This document shows positions 47,131 to 59,800 of a stretch of DNA of 64,000 nucleotides, one piece after another. The notes beneath the pieces were generated by a model. The model did not search any database. It had not been told where the DNA came from and saw nothing but the letters and a program-made list of their open reading frames with translations. The stretch is from Conus ventricosus. Its lineage: Eukaryota; Mollusca; Gastropoda; Neogastropoda; Conidae. The position numbers and the translations under genes are program-made. Each line of letters opens with the position of its first letter. The stretch's first letter is position 1. The stretch is from NCBI GenBank assembly GCA_018398815.1, contig CM031628.1, positions 3,454,674-3,518,673 on the forward strand, read 5' to 3'.

Positions 47131-47149
47131 GTCCCGGTTTGAGTCAAAA

Positions 47150-48119
47150 TCGATGAAAAGCTGCCTTGTAGAAAGTTGGTGCTGCTGTCGATTGAGTTCC
47201 TGTGCGCTTATTGAACCTGAAGGTCAGTTGATTGCTGTTTGCGTTCCCATAGAAAAAGAAAAAGAAACACCCCAAGGTCTGGGGGGGACCCCAAAAAGGG
47301 AAGCACGTCTTCGCCTGCCTTTTAGAGCGTCCTGTACCACCTTGGAGGCCTGCGCTGTGTTGACGTGGGTACAGGCACGCACAGGACCTCATTAAGATAT
47401 AAGGGGAAAAATGCCCCGAACAGAGGGAAATTGCTACAGGTGCGCCCTAAAGCCTTAAAGTGCATCCCCATGGGTTACCAGCCCGTATTTCATGACTGCA
47501 GAGCCCACCGGCGAAAAACACCACCCTCCAGCTGCCGAGCACACCCACAGACCAACCACCCCTGCCCACGGACAGATGAAGACAGTGCCACTCCAGACAC
47601 AGCCAAGCTTTCGCCATACGGTCTTATGTGCCCTCAAGAGAGAATCCAAAGTTGTAGTCTTTCCCACTGTCAACAGGACTTTCCCTGTGGTCAGTGGGTC
47701 TTTCCTCACCGTCACTGGACCTTTCTCCAGGGTCAGCCTAGTTAAGGCAAAGAAGAAAAAGAAACACCCGAAGGTGCTGGGGAGGACCAGAGAAGCACTG
47801 TCTTCGCCTGCCTTTAGAGCAGTCCTGTACCACCCTTGGAGGCCTGCGCTGTGTTGACGATGGGTACAGGCACGCACAGGACACTCCATTAAGATATCAA
47901 GGGACATAACTGCTCCTGAACAGAGGTAAATTAGACTACAGGATGCAGCTCATAACAGCCTTAAAGTAGCATCCCATGGGTGTACCAGCCCGTATTTCAT
48001 GACTGCAGAGCCCATTTCAACATTTGAAATAAAAGGATCCTCTTCGTTTCAATACCACCTGGTGTGTTTTGTCATCTGCAAGCTGAACGCCTACCACAGT
48101 ATCTACAATGAATTCTTGC

Positions 48120-48120
<1 letters not shown>
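47150..48120 (+). repeat. Direct duplication, about 260-bp copies 494 bp apart
   Basis: 47251-47512 and about 47747-48012 share AAAAAGAAACACCC, TTGGAGGCCTGCGCTGTGTT, GGTACAGGCACGCACAGGAC and CGTATTTCATGACTGCAGAG. The offset is 494 at the GCCTGCGCTG box. The second copy leads into AATAAAAGG-CTTCGTTTCAATACC (48026-48055), resembling 45736. The duplicated piece is probably LTR-derived. The sequence between copies has no gene. Confidence 0.6.
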
Positions 48121-48928
<808 letters not shown>

Positions 48929-49079
48929 TTTTTTGTTGGTATTTCCGCTTGAAGGTGCATTTTTATAGATACAGGAGGTATGAAACACGAGTTTATCATG
49001 CCCATTAGCAATGTGTCCGTTGAAAAAGAATTATATTTTACGTTGGCATTTACCTGGGTTTACCTACCCTGGGTAAACC

Positions 49080-49970
49080 CTACCAGGAACCACACATCAC
49101 GGTAAAAGGACAGAACGTACAGGCAGTTGACAACTTCACCTGTCTGGCCAGCGCACTCTCATGAGCTGTGACTATTGACGCAGAGGTCAGGAACAGGATT
49201 GCCAAAGCCAGCTCTGTGTTTGGGAGACTCCATGAAAATGTCTGGGTGCGGAGAGGACTAAGCCTCAGCACCAGCTGAAGGTCTACCATGCAGTGGTACT
49301 AACCACTCTCCTTTATGCATGTGAGACCTGGACTGTCTACAGCAGACACGCCAAACAGACTTAACCATTTTCACCTCAGCTGTCTCTGCAGACTCCTATA
49401 CATCAAGTGGCAGGACCAGTCCAGACACTGTGGTCTTGGAAAGGGCCAGCATCCCCAGCATCTACACTCTCCGTCAGAAATCCCGAGCCAGATGGGCTGG
49501 CCACTCGTCAGAATGCCAGATAGTCGACTGCCGAACAACTGCTGTATGAAGAACTGAGTCAGGGCAAGCGCAAATTTGGGGGGGGGGGGGGGGGGGGGGG
49601 GGGGCGCAGAAGAAACGTTTCAAGGACTGCCTCAAAGTGTCCCTCAAAGGCCTGAACATCAGTCTCAACACCTGGAAGTCGCTTGCCTTGACCGTCCAGC
49701 CTGGCGAAGCAGCCTCACAAAGGGTGCATGTACATCAGAGAAGAGACACAGCAGAAGCTGAGAGAAACGAGCCGCGCGCAAAGCCAGAGCTACCTCCACC
49801 TCCACTGTAGCGCCCACCCACATTTGTCCACATGTGGGCGTTCCTTCCAGGCCAGATCGGCCTCACCAGCCACCTGCGGACCCACACTCTGCGATCTTCC
49901 ATCTGAGATTGAAGCCATGGTCATCTTCGAAATCGAAGGACGAACAACAACAACACATTCTTCGTTGTGC
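49080..49970 (+). mobile_element. LINE 3' region: RT C-terminus and zinc finger, plus strand
   Basis: Frames in series encode the C-terminal end of a non-LTR retrotransposon: LKVYHAVVLTTLLYACETW around 49270-49330, LNHFHLSCLCRLLYIKWQD at 49372-49430, a KKRF block near 49615, and the C2H2-like CGRSFQ...HLRTH remnant near 49840-49890. A tail with repeated ACAACA follows at about 49945. Within it is a G28 run (49577-49604), which is likely a local artefact. Stops and shifts show it is inactive. It is related to, but clearly distinct from, the minus-strand LINE at 50520-52610. Confidence 0.7.
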
Positions 49971-50214
49971 TGTCCTGTTTTAGACAGTTTAAGAAAACAG
50001 TATATTGCCCTAAATATTACAAACATCTTAGTAGCTTCCGTTGCTGTTTATTAATGTCTTCTTATAATAGCGACACCGTAAAGAAACTTTGTATTTTTTT
50101 GTACCAGGTATTCAAGGTGACAGCGGTCGTTGTATCATATTGTTGGGGGAATGAATTGGTATCCTGTCTTTTAAATTCGTTTATCAATCTGATTTCTAGT
50201 ACACGCCCCATCTA

Positions 50215-50278
50215 ATGGGACTATGGCCTTTAGAGAACACATTCCCGTTCGAGTTCGAGTTCTCTCTCTCTCTCTCTA

Positions 50279-50314
<36 letters not shown>

Positions 50315-50392
50315 TAATAATACAAATAATTGAAATATGCTCACATACATACATACATATGTATATATATGTGTGTGTATGTGTGTTAAAAA

Positions 50393-50450
<58 letters not shown>

Positions 50451-50460
50451 CAGTCACGAC
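50215..50460. repeat. CT and (TAGA)n microsatellites
   Basis: CT-rich tract at 50258-50313. About 14 TAGA units at 50395-50450. Confidence 0.95.
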
Positions 50461-50519
50461 TGTTTGTTTTACTTGGTTACAGTGATATAATTTTTTTCTC
50501 GAACTGTACAAGTGTTCAT

Positions 50520-52610
50520 TTGTCTGTGGAATCGACGAGGACTACTTCAGTCAGTTTGGGGCTGATAGAGTTGAGATGATTTGTGGATACGCACGTGGCT
50601 GAGCAAGTCGATGTATGCATGGAGTATGTGGTGACAGCTTGAACAGGAAATGTGGGAGACCTCCTCTTGATTGCTGGTGCAGGCTTTCCTTGCCTGTCTC
50701 TTTTGTTGCACTGCAGCTGTTCTTTCTTCACATAAATTGTCGCCTTTGTGGATAGCGTAGCGCCATCTAGCTCGATCCAAACTAGTTTATTCCCATGTGT
50801 CAAGGTTGATGTGAAACGCTTTCATGAATGTTTGAAGAGTGTCTTTGAAGCGTTTCTTCTGGCCTCCATGGGAAATTCTCTTGAGTAGCTGGTGATCTGG
50901 CATGCAAGTTACATGACCTGCCCATTGAAGCTGAGACAGCATCACCATGGTGTAGCTGCTTGGTAGGTTTACTTGGTCAAGCACCTCAGTGTCTGGGATT
51001 TTGTCTTGCCATTTGATGTCTAACAATCTTCTGAGGCAGGCTGTGTGGAAGTGATTCAGCTTCCTGGCATGCTGTTGGTACACTGTCACGTTTCATATGA
51101 ACAAAGGAGAGTGGGGAGAACGACTGCTCTGTATACCTTCAGCTTGGTCTTGAGACTGATGCCTCTTCTATTCCAAACATTGGTGTGTAGTCAGCCAAGG
51201 TTGCTCTTGCTTTTGCAATTCTGACGCTCACTTCATCGAGGATGGTGACATTTTGAGACAGTATGCTGCGAAGGTAGGTGAATGTACTCACCACAGCAAG
51301 TCTCACACAATTAACTGTGATATTAGGCTCAGGGTAGGGTATGCTGATGCACGTTGTTGTAAAACTTTTGTCTTTGTATCAATGTTGAGACCGAAGTTGG
51401 CGCAGGCTACAGAAAACTTGTTGATGCTGGACTGCATGTCAGTTTCTTAGCCAGAATTTAAGGCGCAGTCATCAGCAAACAGAAAGTCCCTGAGGATATC
51501 TGTCATCACCTTAGCTTTTGCCTGGAGCCTCTTGAGATTAAACAGCTTTCCATCAGCTCTAAATGTATTGTCGATGCCTGCATCTCTTTCTCTGAAGGCG
51601 TCAGTCAGCATTGCAGAGAACATGAGGCGAACAGGGTGGGTGGCAAAATACAGACTTGCTTTACGACATTTGTGACAGGGAAGGGGATAGATGTCTCTCC
51701 ATTGTCCTGGATTCGGGCCTGCATTCCATCATGGAATTTCCGCACCATAGAGATGAATTTTGGTGGGCATCCATATTTGGCCATGATCGTCCACAGACCC
51801 TCTCTACTGACAGCGTCAGGTCGACAAAGATGGAGAACAGATCAGCATTTGTTCCTAACATTTTGTCTTATACTGCGGCTCACCAGAATCCAGGCAAGTA
51901 TCTTGCTGGCTGCAGAAAGGAGGGATATGCCTTGGAAGTTGTCACAAGCTTGGATGTTCCTTTCGCGCTTTGCACAAGTGGATAATGGGTGCATCTTTGA
52001 ACTCCTGAGGGATCGTGTCCTGCTGCCACATCATCAGAAGGAAACAAATGATGAACCAGTATGGAGTCTGAGCCACGAGCTTTGCCAGTAAATGGCAAAC
52101 ATGTCGCTTTTGGGGTGCCCTAGAGGGTGGGTGGTTCATCCATTCCCTCGCTCATGGGCACTTGAGGGGGTCTGTCAATGGGTTTGTCACTGATCGATGA
52201 TGGGTGCTTTAGTACGCTGTTGGAGTGTTCTGCTCGGTCTTCCAAGATCTTTTCCATGTCAGTGATCAATGTGCTTCCATCGGCGCTGAGTAGAAGGGAT
52301 GATGCTGCTGGTGTAGGTCCATACATTTTTTTTCAAGGCATCATAAAAGTTCTTCATATTTTGTCTGCAAGAATATCCTTGGATTTCGTCAGCTTTGTTG
52401 CTCAGCCACATGCATCTTATGTAGTTTTTTTTCCTTGAACTGTTCTACACATGTTGTTGAATGCATATTTTTTTTAGAGGATAGACTTATTGTCACTGAG
52501 GCGATCCTTGTGCAGAAGTTGTGGCTTCTCTGTCTGTACTACGTGGTCTAAAGTGATGTAGAAGTTTTCCCAAATTGTCAAACAAGTATATTGCATATGT
52601 AAACTTTTCA
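50520..52610 (-). mobile_element. LINE, 5'-truncated, minus strand, right arm copy
   Basis: Read from 52610 downwards, consecutive frames give FDNLGKLLHHFRPRS, CMWLSNKADEIQGYSC, the YGPTPAASSLLLSADG block (52326-52260), VPMSEGMDE, MWQQDTIPQEFKDA (about 52030-51990), RT core pieces (52000-51640), and the C-terminal LNHFHTACLRRLLDIKWQD (about 51058-51000) with SQLQWAGHV. It ends in a C2H2-like finger (ISCSSCHHILH...HVRIH, about 50660-50580). The endonuclease domain is absent or beyond the truncation. RT is broken by shifts. The part from about 51690 up has its mirror at 28960-29927. Confidence 0.75.
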
Positions 52611-52970
52611 TACTTTGACCAGGAATAGTTCCTAAATGACAATATTTTTCCATTGTCTATCAATTTGCAAATACTTGTGATGCCCTAGAAATGTGATATA
52701 GCAACTTTCGCATGTGTATGATAAATATGCTCCATCCAAAGCTGTTCATGTAAAAAGACCGCCCCCCCCCCCCCCCCCCCCTTCGCAAACATGACAAACA
52801 ATATTGATCAAGCCATGGATTTAAGAGGCTCAGTTTTGGCATGTGGGAAACGTACATAAAGTCCTAAAATTATTTTTAAGGGAGACGCGCACGCTGAGAT
52901 AAAAGTGATGAGAAAACGTTGGATTTAATTTTGAATTCAAGGTGACACGTCACACCTGTTGAAAATGTAA

Positions 52971-53041
<71 letters not shown>

Positions 53042-53042
53042 A

Positions 53043-53078
<36 letters not shown>

Positions 53079-53980
53079 CACAAACAAACAAACAAAAACG
53101 GATGTTACTGTGCGCTTTTTTTCCCGGTTATTCCCAAATGTATGACTGGAGGTATGATAGAATTTAGCCCTAACTAGCATATGAAGAATCCTTAAATAGA
53201 CAAATATAAATCAAGAACATTACAACGATAGTAATCCATTCGAGAGAAATACAGAGGTAAACAAAAATTAACACAATGATAAGTTGAAAGATTACATTTC
53301 CAATCTACAATGGTACTTTGCCATTCAAGTACACTTCAGGCTTCGTCACAGATAAAATTCCCCAGAAGTCATGACAGAGTGATGAGAATGTTCAAAAATT
53401 CTGCATGCACATTATTTAACATCCTTCCAGATCCCTAGTTTTAAAAAATCAGCATATACAATCAAACAAAATTTTGACTTATGCTAATAACACTGCTTCT
53501 GCATGCTAGATTTTGTCCTCAGATATACTGTCTTGATGTCAGTTGTGCATACACTTATGATGGAATAAAGATATGACCAAAAACAGAAAATTCAGCTATT
53601 TCATGAACGTAAAACGGTACAACAGACACAAAATTGGTATAATGTGTTTGTTTGTTTGTTTTTCAAGTAGGTGGGGTTGCCAGCTATCTAACGTAATCAA
53701 ACAATGGTTGATCAGCCTCACGTCAATCGACTTTCACCCGACTGCAGCAAGAACAAATTTGCGTACATTGATTTCATATAGTTTGAATAGTAAACTTCAC
53801 TGAAGAGAGCCGTAAAACACACAGGATACCTCCAGTGACTTATGGAAACTGTATTAGGGTCAACCAGATGCCTGTCACGCAAACATGGTGAATGTTATAT
53901 AAAGATGACGTCACAGTGATAACGTTTTTAGATCAAGAACAATGTGGAATGTTTTTTTTTTCTTTAAATATTCGGTTCTT
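52610..53980. other. Non-coding part of right arm with (CA)n
   Basis: 52610-52960 matches 28620-28960 and includes C18 at 52763-52780. CA then GCAC repeats span 52973-53079. 53095-53740 matches 27690-28415. 53740-53950 matches the two sides of the left-specific insertion. No gene. Confidence 0.65.
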
Positions 53981-53987
53981 TCCGAGG

Positions 53988-54061
<74 letters not shown>

Positions 54062-54195
54062 GAGAGAGAGGAGAGAGAGAGAGGAAAGGAGGTGAAAAGA
54101 TATATCGAGTAGAACCATGGGAGAGAGAGCAGACAGACAGACAGACGGACGACGGACGGACGGACATACAGATGGATAGACAGACAGAGAGATAC
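53981..54195. repeat. (GA)n and GACA/GACG microsatellite
   Basis: GA repeats at 53981-54090, then ACAGACAGACGGACG-type repeats to about 54190. Confidence 0.9.
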
Positions 54196-54289
54196 AGACA
54201 CAGGTACAGACGGAGAGTTTAAGCACTGGAGTTGGCAGCAACAGACAGAGACAGGCAGAGATCCTTTGCCATCGCCTCAATCATTGGAC

Positions 54290-54806
54290 GGCACAGAGAG
54301 GATTGAACCTGAAGTGCCTGGTGTTATCCTTGGTTGGCGGTGACTTATGCAGATCGGTCAGGCTGAACAGTTAACGGCCCAGAGAGGATTGAACCTGAAG
54401 TGCCTGGTGTTAAATTTGGTTGGCGGTGACATATGCAGATTGGTCAGACTGAACAGTTAACGGCACAGAGAGGATTGAACCTGAACAGCCTGGTGTTATC
54501 CTTGGTTGGCGGTGACAGATGCAGATCGTTCAGGCTGAAAGTTTACGGGCACAGAGAGGATTGAACCTGAACTGCCTGGTGTTATCCTTGGTTGGCGGTG
54601 ACAGATACAGATCGTTCAGGCTGAAAGTTTACGGGCACAGAGAGGATTGAACCTGAACTGCCTGGTGTTATCCTTGGTTGGCGGTGACAGATACAGATCG
54701 TTCAGGCTGAAAGTTTACCGGCACAGAGAGGATTGAACCTGAACTGCCTGGTGTTATCCTTGGTTGGCAGTGACTGATACAGATCGGTCAGGCTGAACGT
54801 TTAACG
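54290..54806. repeat. Minisatellite, unit 86 bp, six copies
   Basis: GCACAGAGAGGATTGAACCT begins units at 54291, 54377, 54462, 54549, 54635 and 54721, giving spacings of 85-87. Copies are nearly identical. Two diverged copies exist in the left arm (about 25305-25500). Confidence 0.95.
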
Positions 54807-54887
54807 TAGAGCAGTTCATTTCATGATTGGGTGCATTTTTAGGCTGTGCGTAACCAAAGTATGCAACAACGTATAAAAAGATACAAA

Positions 54888-55060
54888 TAATAATGATGAT
54901 GAAGAAGAAGATGATGATGATAATAATAATAATAGCAATGATAATAATGATAAGGATAATGATAATGACGATGATACCACTACCACTATTACTGCTACTA
55001 CTATTAGCGATGATGATGATGATGACGATGATAATGATGATGATGATGATAACGACCAAG
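54888..55060. repeat. (GAT/AAT)n trinucleotide tract
   Basis: Imperfect GAT, AAT and GAC triplets just upstream of the first exon. Confidence 0.9.
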
Positions 55061-55098
55061 GGTTGATGAAAAGAAAATAAACAACAGGGTTTCCGGTT

Positions 55099-55925
55099 TA
55101 TTGCAGGCAGGGGGTGCTCCAGAGGATGCCTGGGTTCCCTTTATACAGTCCATGTACCCCGATCTCCTTCAGACAACCCATTTTTTCCCACCCCTTTTCT
55201 TCAATCAGGTCCCTTACACTGTGGAAACTGTTGCTGGGGAGACTGCTCTTGTCAGAACGGATCAACAGCAACAGTCCTCAGCATCATCACAGCCATCAGC
55301 AACATCGCAGCCATTAGGATCAACATCATCACAGCCATCAACATCAACTTCATCTCAGTCCTCCTCCCCAGCAGGCACAGTTTTCACACCTATCCCATCA
55401 GGCGTGCAGGTCACCCGTCCAGGAGAGTGATCTTAGGGATGATAAGGCGCAGTCCAGTGCCTCCAGGCCCTGAGGGGTATCAATGAGGTCATGATAGTAA
55501 TTTCGCAGATGATGTTCAAGAAGTACTTGGACAACAAAAATAACCCCCAGCAACTCATCAACCCCACTAACATCATCATTTCTCAACTCCCCTCTATCAC
55601 CCACTCGTCCATTCCCCTCAATATTGCTGATGGGGAATGTGACATCATCATTCTCCACCGCCAGTACGGCATTCTGGTGGGTGAGGTCAAATCTGTTGGG
55701 GGAGGGCAGTACTTCTCTACACAGTCACTAGCAGACCAAAATAAGAGCATCGCCAAGGTTGTCATGAAGGCCATAAAGCAACTTTACAATCAGGAATTCG
55801 CACTCAAGCACCTTGTACATGACATGGCTGGTGGCAACATCAGGGTGACAAAGGCGCCTCTTCTACCTAACATCACCTCAGCTCAGCTGACTGCGGCAGT
55901 GAACAGCTCTCAGCAGCTCCAAGCG
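55099..55925 (+). CDS. PD-(D/E)XK-like nuclease exon, right paralogue
   Basis: An acceptor at TTTATTGCAG (ends about 55098) or a stronger one at TTTTCTTCAATCAG (ends 55208) opens a frame with a Gln/Ser/Thr-rich linker (about 55255-55375). Two one-base shifts between 55425 and 55475 then lead to a 145-codon coding stretch that ends exactly at a donor, GCG|GTGAGTAG (GT at 55926-55927). From the Met at 55491, Asp51 (in GECD) and Glu65-x-Lys67 (in GILVGEVKS) have the spacing and beta-strand context of a PD-(D/E)XK endonuclease core, as in NERD-type domains. A long helix (ADQNKSIAKVVMKAIKQL) follows, then LPNITSAQL. Codon-level divergence from the left copy argues for a real protein. Substrate and partners unknown. 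The shifts may be consensus errors. Confidence 0.6.
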
Positions 55926-56868
55926 GTGAGTAGACATTATAGGCACACCTTAGTGCTAAAAGACAAGACACATTCTTTGCTGACTGCAAATCAGATGACA
56001 CGTGCAGACAAATCACACCTGTCATCTATCTATGTACTAATAATCGTGGTTTAGTTTGGCTCACAGTGTCATGACCAAAGCTTATACACATTGAAACTGA
56101 TGAAGATCTATACACTGTATAAACAAGACTGTACATACTGCAATTGATATGTTGTGTCACTAACACAGGTATGTAAACATTGCTACACACAAAGATCTGT
56201 ACACGTTGTGTAAAGACTTAAGTGGGTTGTGCGCACACTGACACTGGTGACAAATAAGTAAGTTGTTACACATGTTACACAACAGCATATGCAGCAGCTT
56301 GCATGGTTACATCTTTGCAGATTGCGAATGACATCTATGTACACATTGTTAGACACATGTCAGTACACACCAGTATCATTGTGGTATGCACACTGTAAAT
56401 GATAAGTCTGAGCACACTGACATTGACCAGTGCACACCAGTGTCATTGTACTACACACACTGTAACAGACAGCTCTGTGCGCACTGACACAGACTAGTAC
56501 ACACCAGTATTATTGTGACTTACACATTGCCACTGATAAGTCAGTACCATTGTCTGACACAGCTCTAATCTTCACGCTGACTGCTTTCAGGGGAGTATTG
56601 TTTGCTATGTGTCCGACACCGCTCTGATCTTCACGCTGACAGCGATAAACAGCCTGCAACTTTTTATTTTTATTGTCATCCACTTGTGACGTCTTTCCTG
56701 AGGTATTGCGTCATTCTGTCGGATCGGTTTTCTTCTTCACAGTCATGCAGTCTTTTCAAAGTGTCAGACTATCTGTGAGGGGACTGATATTTTGGAAGAA
56801 TATTTTATTCAAAATGTTTTTTATAACATTGCGATTTTAAAGCAGAGTGACACCGTATATCTGATCGA
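55926..56868. other. Intron following nuclease exon, degenerate repeats
   Basis: Loose CACTGACAC / CACACCAGTATCATTGT modules occupy about 56060-56570, matched by 23780-24200 in the left arm. No further exon was recognised. Confidence 0.55.
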
Positions 56869-58086
56869 TTCAGTACCACTTTAAAAGACTTTTAAAGAAA
56901 TTAGAGTCTTATGGAATAATAGGAAATATACTTGGATGGGTTAGAGACTTTTTATCAAAAAGAACTCAGAAGGTAAGGATTGGTAGTTCCTTTCTCTCAT
57001 AGTGCTGATGTTATTAGTGGGATACTACAAGCAGATTTTGGGACCAATATTATTTCGGTGTTTATAAATGACCTCCCTGTAGAATTAAAGAGTACATGTA
57101 AAATCTTTGCAGATGACACAAAACTGTATAACTCTCCAAAATTCCCAAAAGGAATTACAAAAGGATATTGAACATTAGTACAGTGGTCCTGATCTTGGAA
57201 CCTATATTTTAATGCAGAAAAATATAAAAGTACTTCATATTGGTAAAACAAACCCACAAAAGGAGTATATAATGAAAATTGGGGGCAAGGAAATAAAAGT
57301 ATCTAAATGTGAAGAAGGGGAAAGACCTAGGTGTGACTTTTGACAAAAATTTACTATTTGGCAATCATATTGTAAATAGTATTAATAAGGCTAACAGAAT
57401 GATTGGAATAATAAAAAGAACCCTTTTTACATTTAGGGAAAAAGGACACTGTTTTGCAGTTATATAAGACACTAGTTAGACCTGTTCTTGAGAAATGGCA
57501 ACACTGTATGGTATCCAATGCTAAAGAGACAATCAGAAGCTCTAGAACAGGTACAAAGAAGAGCAACAAGATGATTCTTTAATATAAAAGATTACTCATA
57601 TCAGGAAAGTTTAAAAATATCTGCAAACTTCCAACACTTAAGGCAAGAAGAATAAGAGGAGACTTGATTCAAGCATACAAGATATTAATGAAATTGATGA
57701 TGTTGATAAAGCATGCTTTTTTGTACTCCGCAGAAGAATGTTACAAGGAACAGTGAAGATAAGATATTTTAAACAATATTCTAAAAACGAATTTATGAAA
57801 ATTTACTTTTACTAATAGAGTAACCAACTTTGGAATAAACTAACACTTAACATCAAACGTGCACCAAAGTATTAAATGTTTTTAAGAACCTCATAGATAA
57901 ACATGAATTATTAACAAAAATTAGATATGATTTGATGGATAATAGGTCTGAGCTAGCCTATGACGGGACCAAGGGTTTTACAAAAAAAAAAAGGATATAT
58001 ACATACAAAGGGGCGTAAAAAGCCTAAATAGCTAAGTTGTATTTGATACAACCCCCCTGTTTCCTGATCCTGATCCTGATCCTGAC
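56869..58086 (+). mobile_element. CR1/L2-like LINE, 5'-truncated, right-arm-specific
   Basis: The plus strand encodes in broken frames an RT fragment: VFINDLPVELKSTCKIFADD, with the catalytic FADDTKLY at 57106-57129, then an LFGNHIVNSINKANRMIG-type region and C-terminal segments to about 57960. The 3' tail is a short tandem repeat, CTGATC x3-4, at about 58063-58086, typical of CR1/L2-type elements. The 5' end is truncated before the RT core. The left arm has the uninterrupted site (23445-23463, CTGATCGA in the complementary sense), so this is a filled site against an empty site. Confidence 0.75.
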
Positions 58087-58257
58087 ATGACAAGTGACCT
58101 GTGTCCCCCGTGGTCCTTTGGTCCCAACTGACATCACCCTCTGCCCATGTGTCTTGTCTGTGATTTACCCCCCTTTGATCTTCTTTGGATGTGACATAAA
58201 GTGGACAGAAGGAGAGTGATACTTTCAGCTGCTCCCTTTGATCTCTCTTCACCTTTA

Positions 58258-59150
58258 TGCACATTGACAATCAGCGTTGTTGTCATTGGCCGTCTTCATC
58301 TTCATGCACATTGACAATCAGCGTTGTTTGTCATTGGCCTTTTCTTCACCTTCATGCACATTGACAATCAGCGTTGTTGTCATTGGCCTGTCTTCATCAT
58401 GCACATTGACAATCAGCGTTGTTGTCATTGGCCTGTCTTCATCATGCACATTGACAATCAGCGTTGTTGTCATTGACCTGTCTTCATCATGCACTTTGAC
58501 AATCAGCGTTGTTGTCATTGACCTGTCTTCACCTTCATGGACATTGAAAAATCAGCGTTGTTGTCTTTGACCTGTCTTCATCATGCACATTGACAATCAG
58601 CGTTGTTGTCATTGACCTGTTTTCCCACCTTCATGGACATTGACAATCAGCGTTGTTGTCATTGACCTGTCTTCACCTTCATGGACATTGACAATCAGCT
58701 TTGGTTGTCTTTGGGCCCTGTCTTCACCTTCATGGACATTGACAATCAGCGTTGTTGTCATTGGCCTGTCTTCATCTTCATGCACATTGACAATCAGCGT
58801 TGTTGTCTTTGGGCCCTGTCTTCCCCTTCAGGGACATTGACAATCAGCGTTGGGTTGTCGTTATCTCTCTTCACCTTCATGCACATTGAACAATCAGCGT
58901 TTTTTGGGCCCTGTCTTCACCTTCATGGACATTGACAATCAGCGTTGTTGTCATTATCTCTCTTCCCCTTTCATGCACATTGCCCAATCAGCGTTGTTGT
59001 CATTATCTCTCTTAAACCTTCATGGACATTGACAATCAGCGTTGTTGTCATTGACCTGTCTTCACCTCCATGCACATTGACATTCAGATTTGTTGTCAAT
59101 GGCCTGTCTTCACCTTCATGGACATGACATTCAGCGTTGTTGTCAATGGC
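58258..59150. repeat. Minisatellite F, right arm, unit about 45-50 bp
   Basis: About 19 copies of ACATTGACAATCAGCGTTGT plus TGTCATTGGCCTGTCTTCA. Mirror of 22135-23285. Confidence 0.9.
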
Positions 59151-59159
59151 CTGACCGTT

Positions 59160-59540
59160 ATCTTAGCCATTTTCAACATGGAGAAATGACGATAATAAAA
59201 AGTGAACTGGGAAGTCATAACTTAAAATGTCAGGGCTTCCTATTATATTTTATGTGGAATAATTTCCCTTGAAGGATAATTTTCCCGTCAAATACTAAGG
59301 CTGTATTTTTTAGTGTGGTTGTTTTGTTGTTCCCCTCTGTGGAATGTACTTTGGTATTTCACGAAAGAAGACATGAAGGCAAGCGAAAGGGGGAGAATCT
59401 CCCAATCCCCAGGTTTGCCGGGATCTGTGTTTGGCACCCAAGACTTTTTCTTTCTTTTTTTTTCTTCTTTTTTTTTCGAAGTGGACCGCATGATTTATTT
59501 TTAAAAGCAAAGAATCAGCAAAAATTTGTTGGAATTCATA
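59160..59540. other. Conserved intronic spacer (right arm)
   Basis: Counterpart of 21755-22135. No coding signal. Confidence 0.55.
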
Positions 59541-59800
59541 TCAAAAACATGTCTGTACAAACTGAACGGCATAGGTTTGTACACAATGCATAAGATGGTG
59601 CTGTACTCACTGTATGACGTAGGTCTGTATACACTGTATGCCATAGATCTGTATACACTGCATGGTGTAGGCCTGTAACACTGTTGGTGTAGGTCTGTCT
59701 ACACTGTATGACATAGATCTGTACACATTGCAAGGTGTGGGTCTGTATACACTGCATAGTGTATGGTTTTGTGTACACTGTATGGTATGGACCCGTAAAG
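59540..59800. repeat. Minisatellite E, right arm, unit about 24 bp
   Basis: TGTAGGTCTGTATACACTGC-like modules, about ten copies. Mirror of 21490-21755. Confidence 0.75.

Noticed and set aside
58258..59150. Regularly spaced repeats as a CRISPR array
   Set aside because: Whole units repeat, with no unique spacers; the genome is eukaryotic and no cas genes are present.
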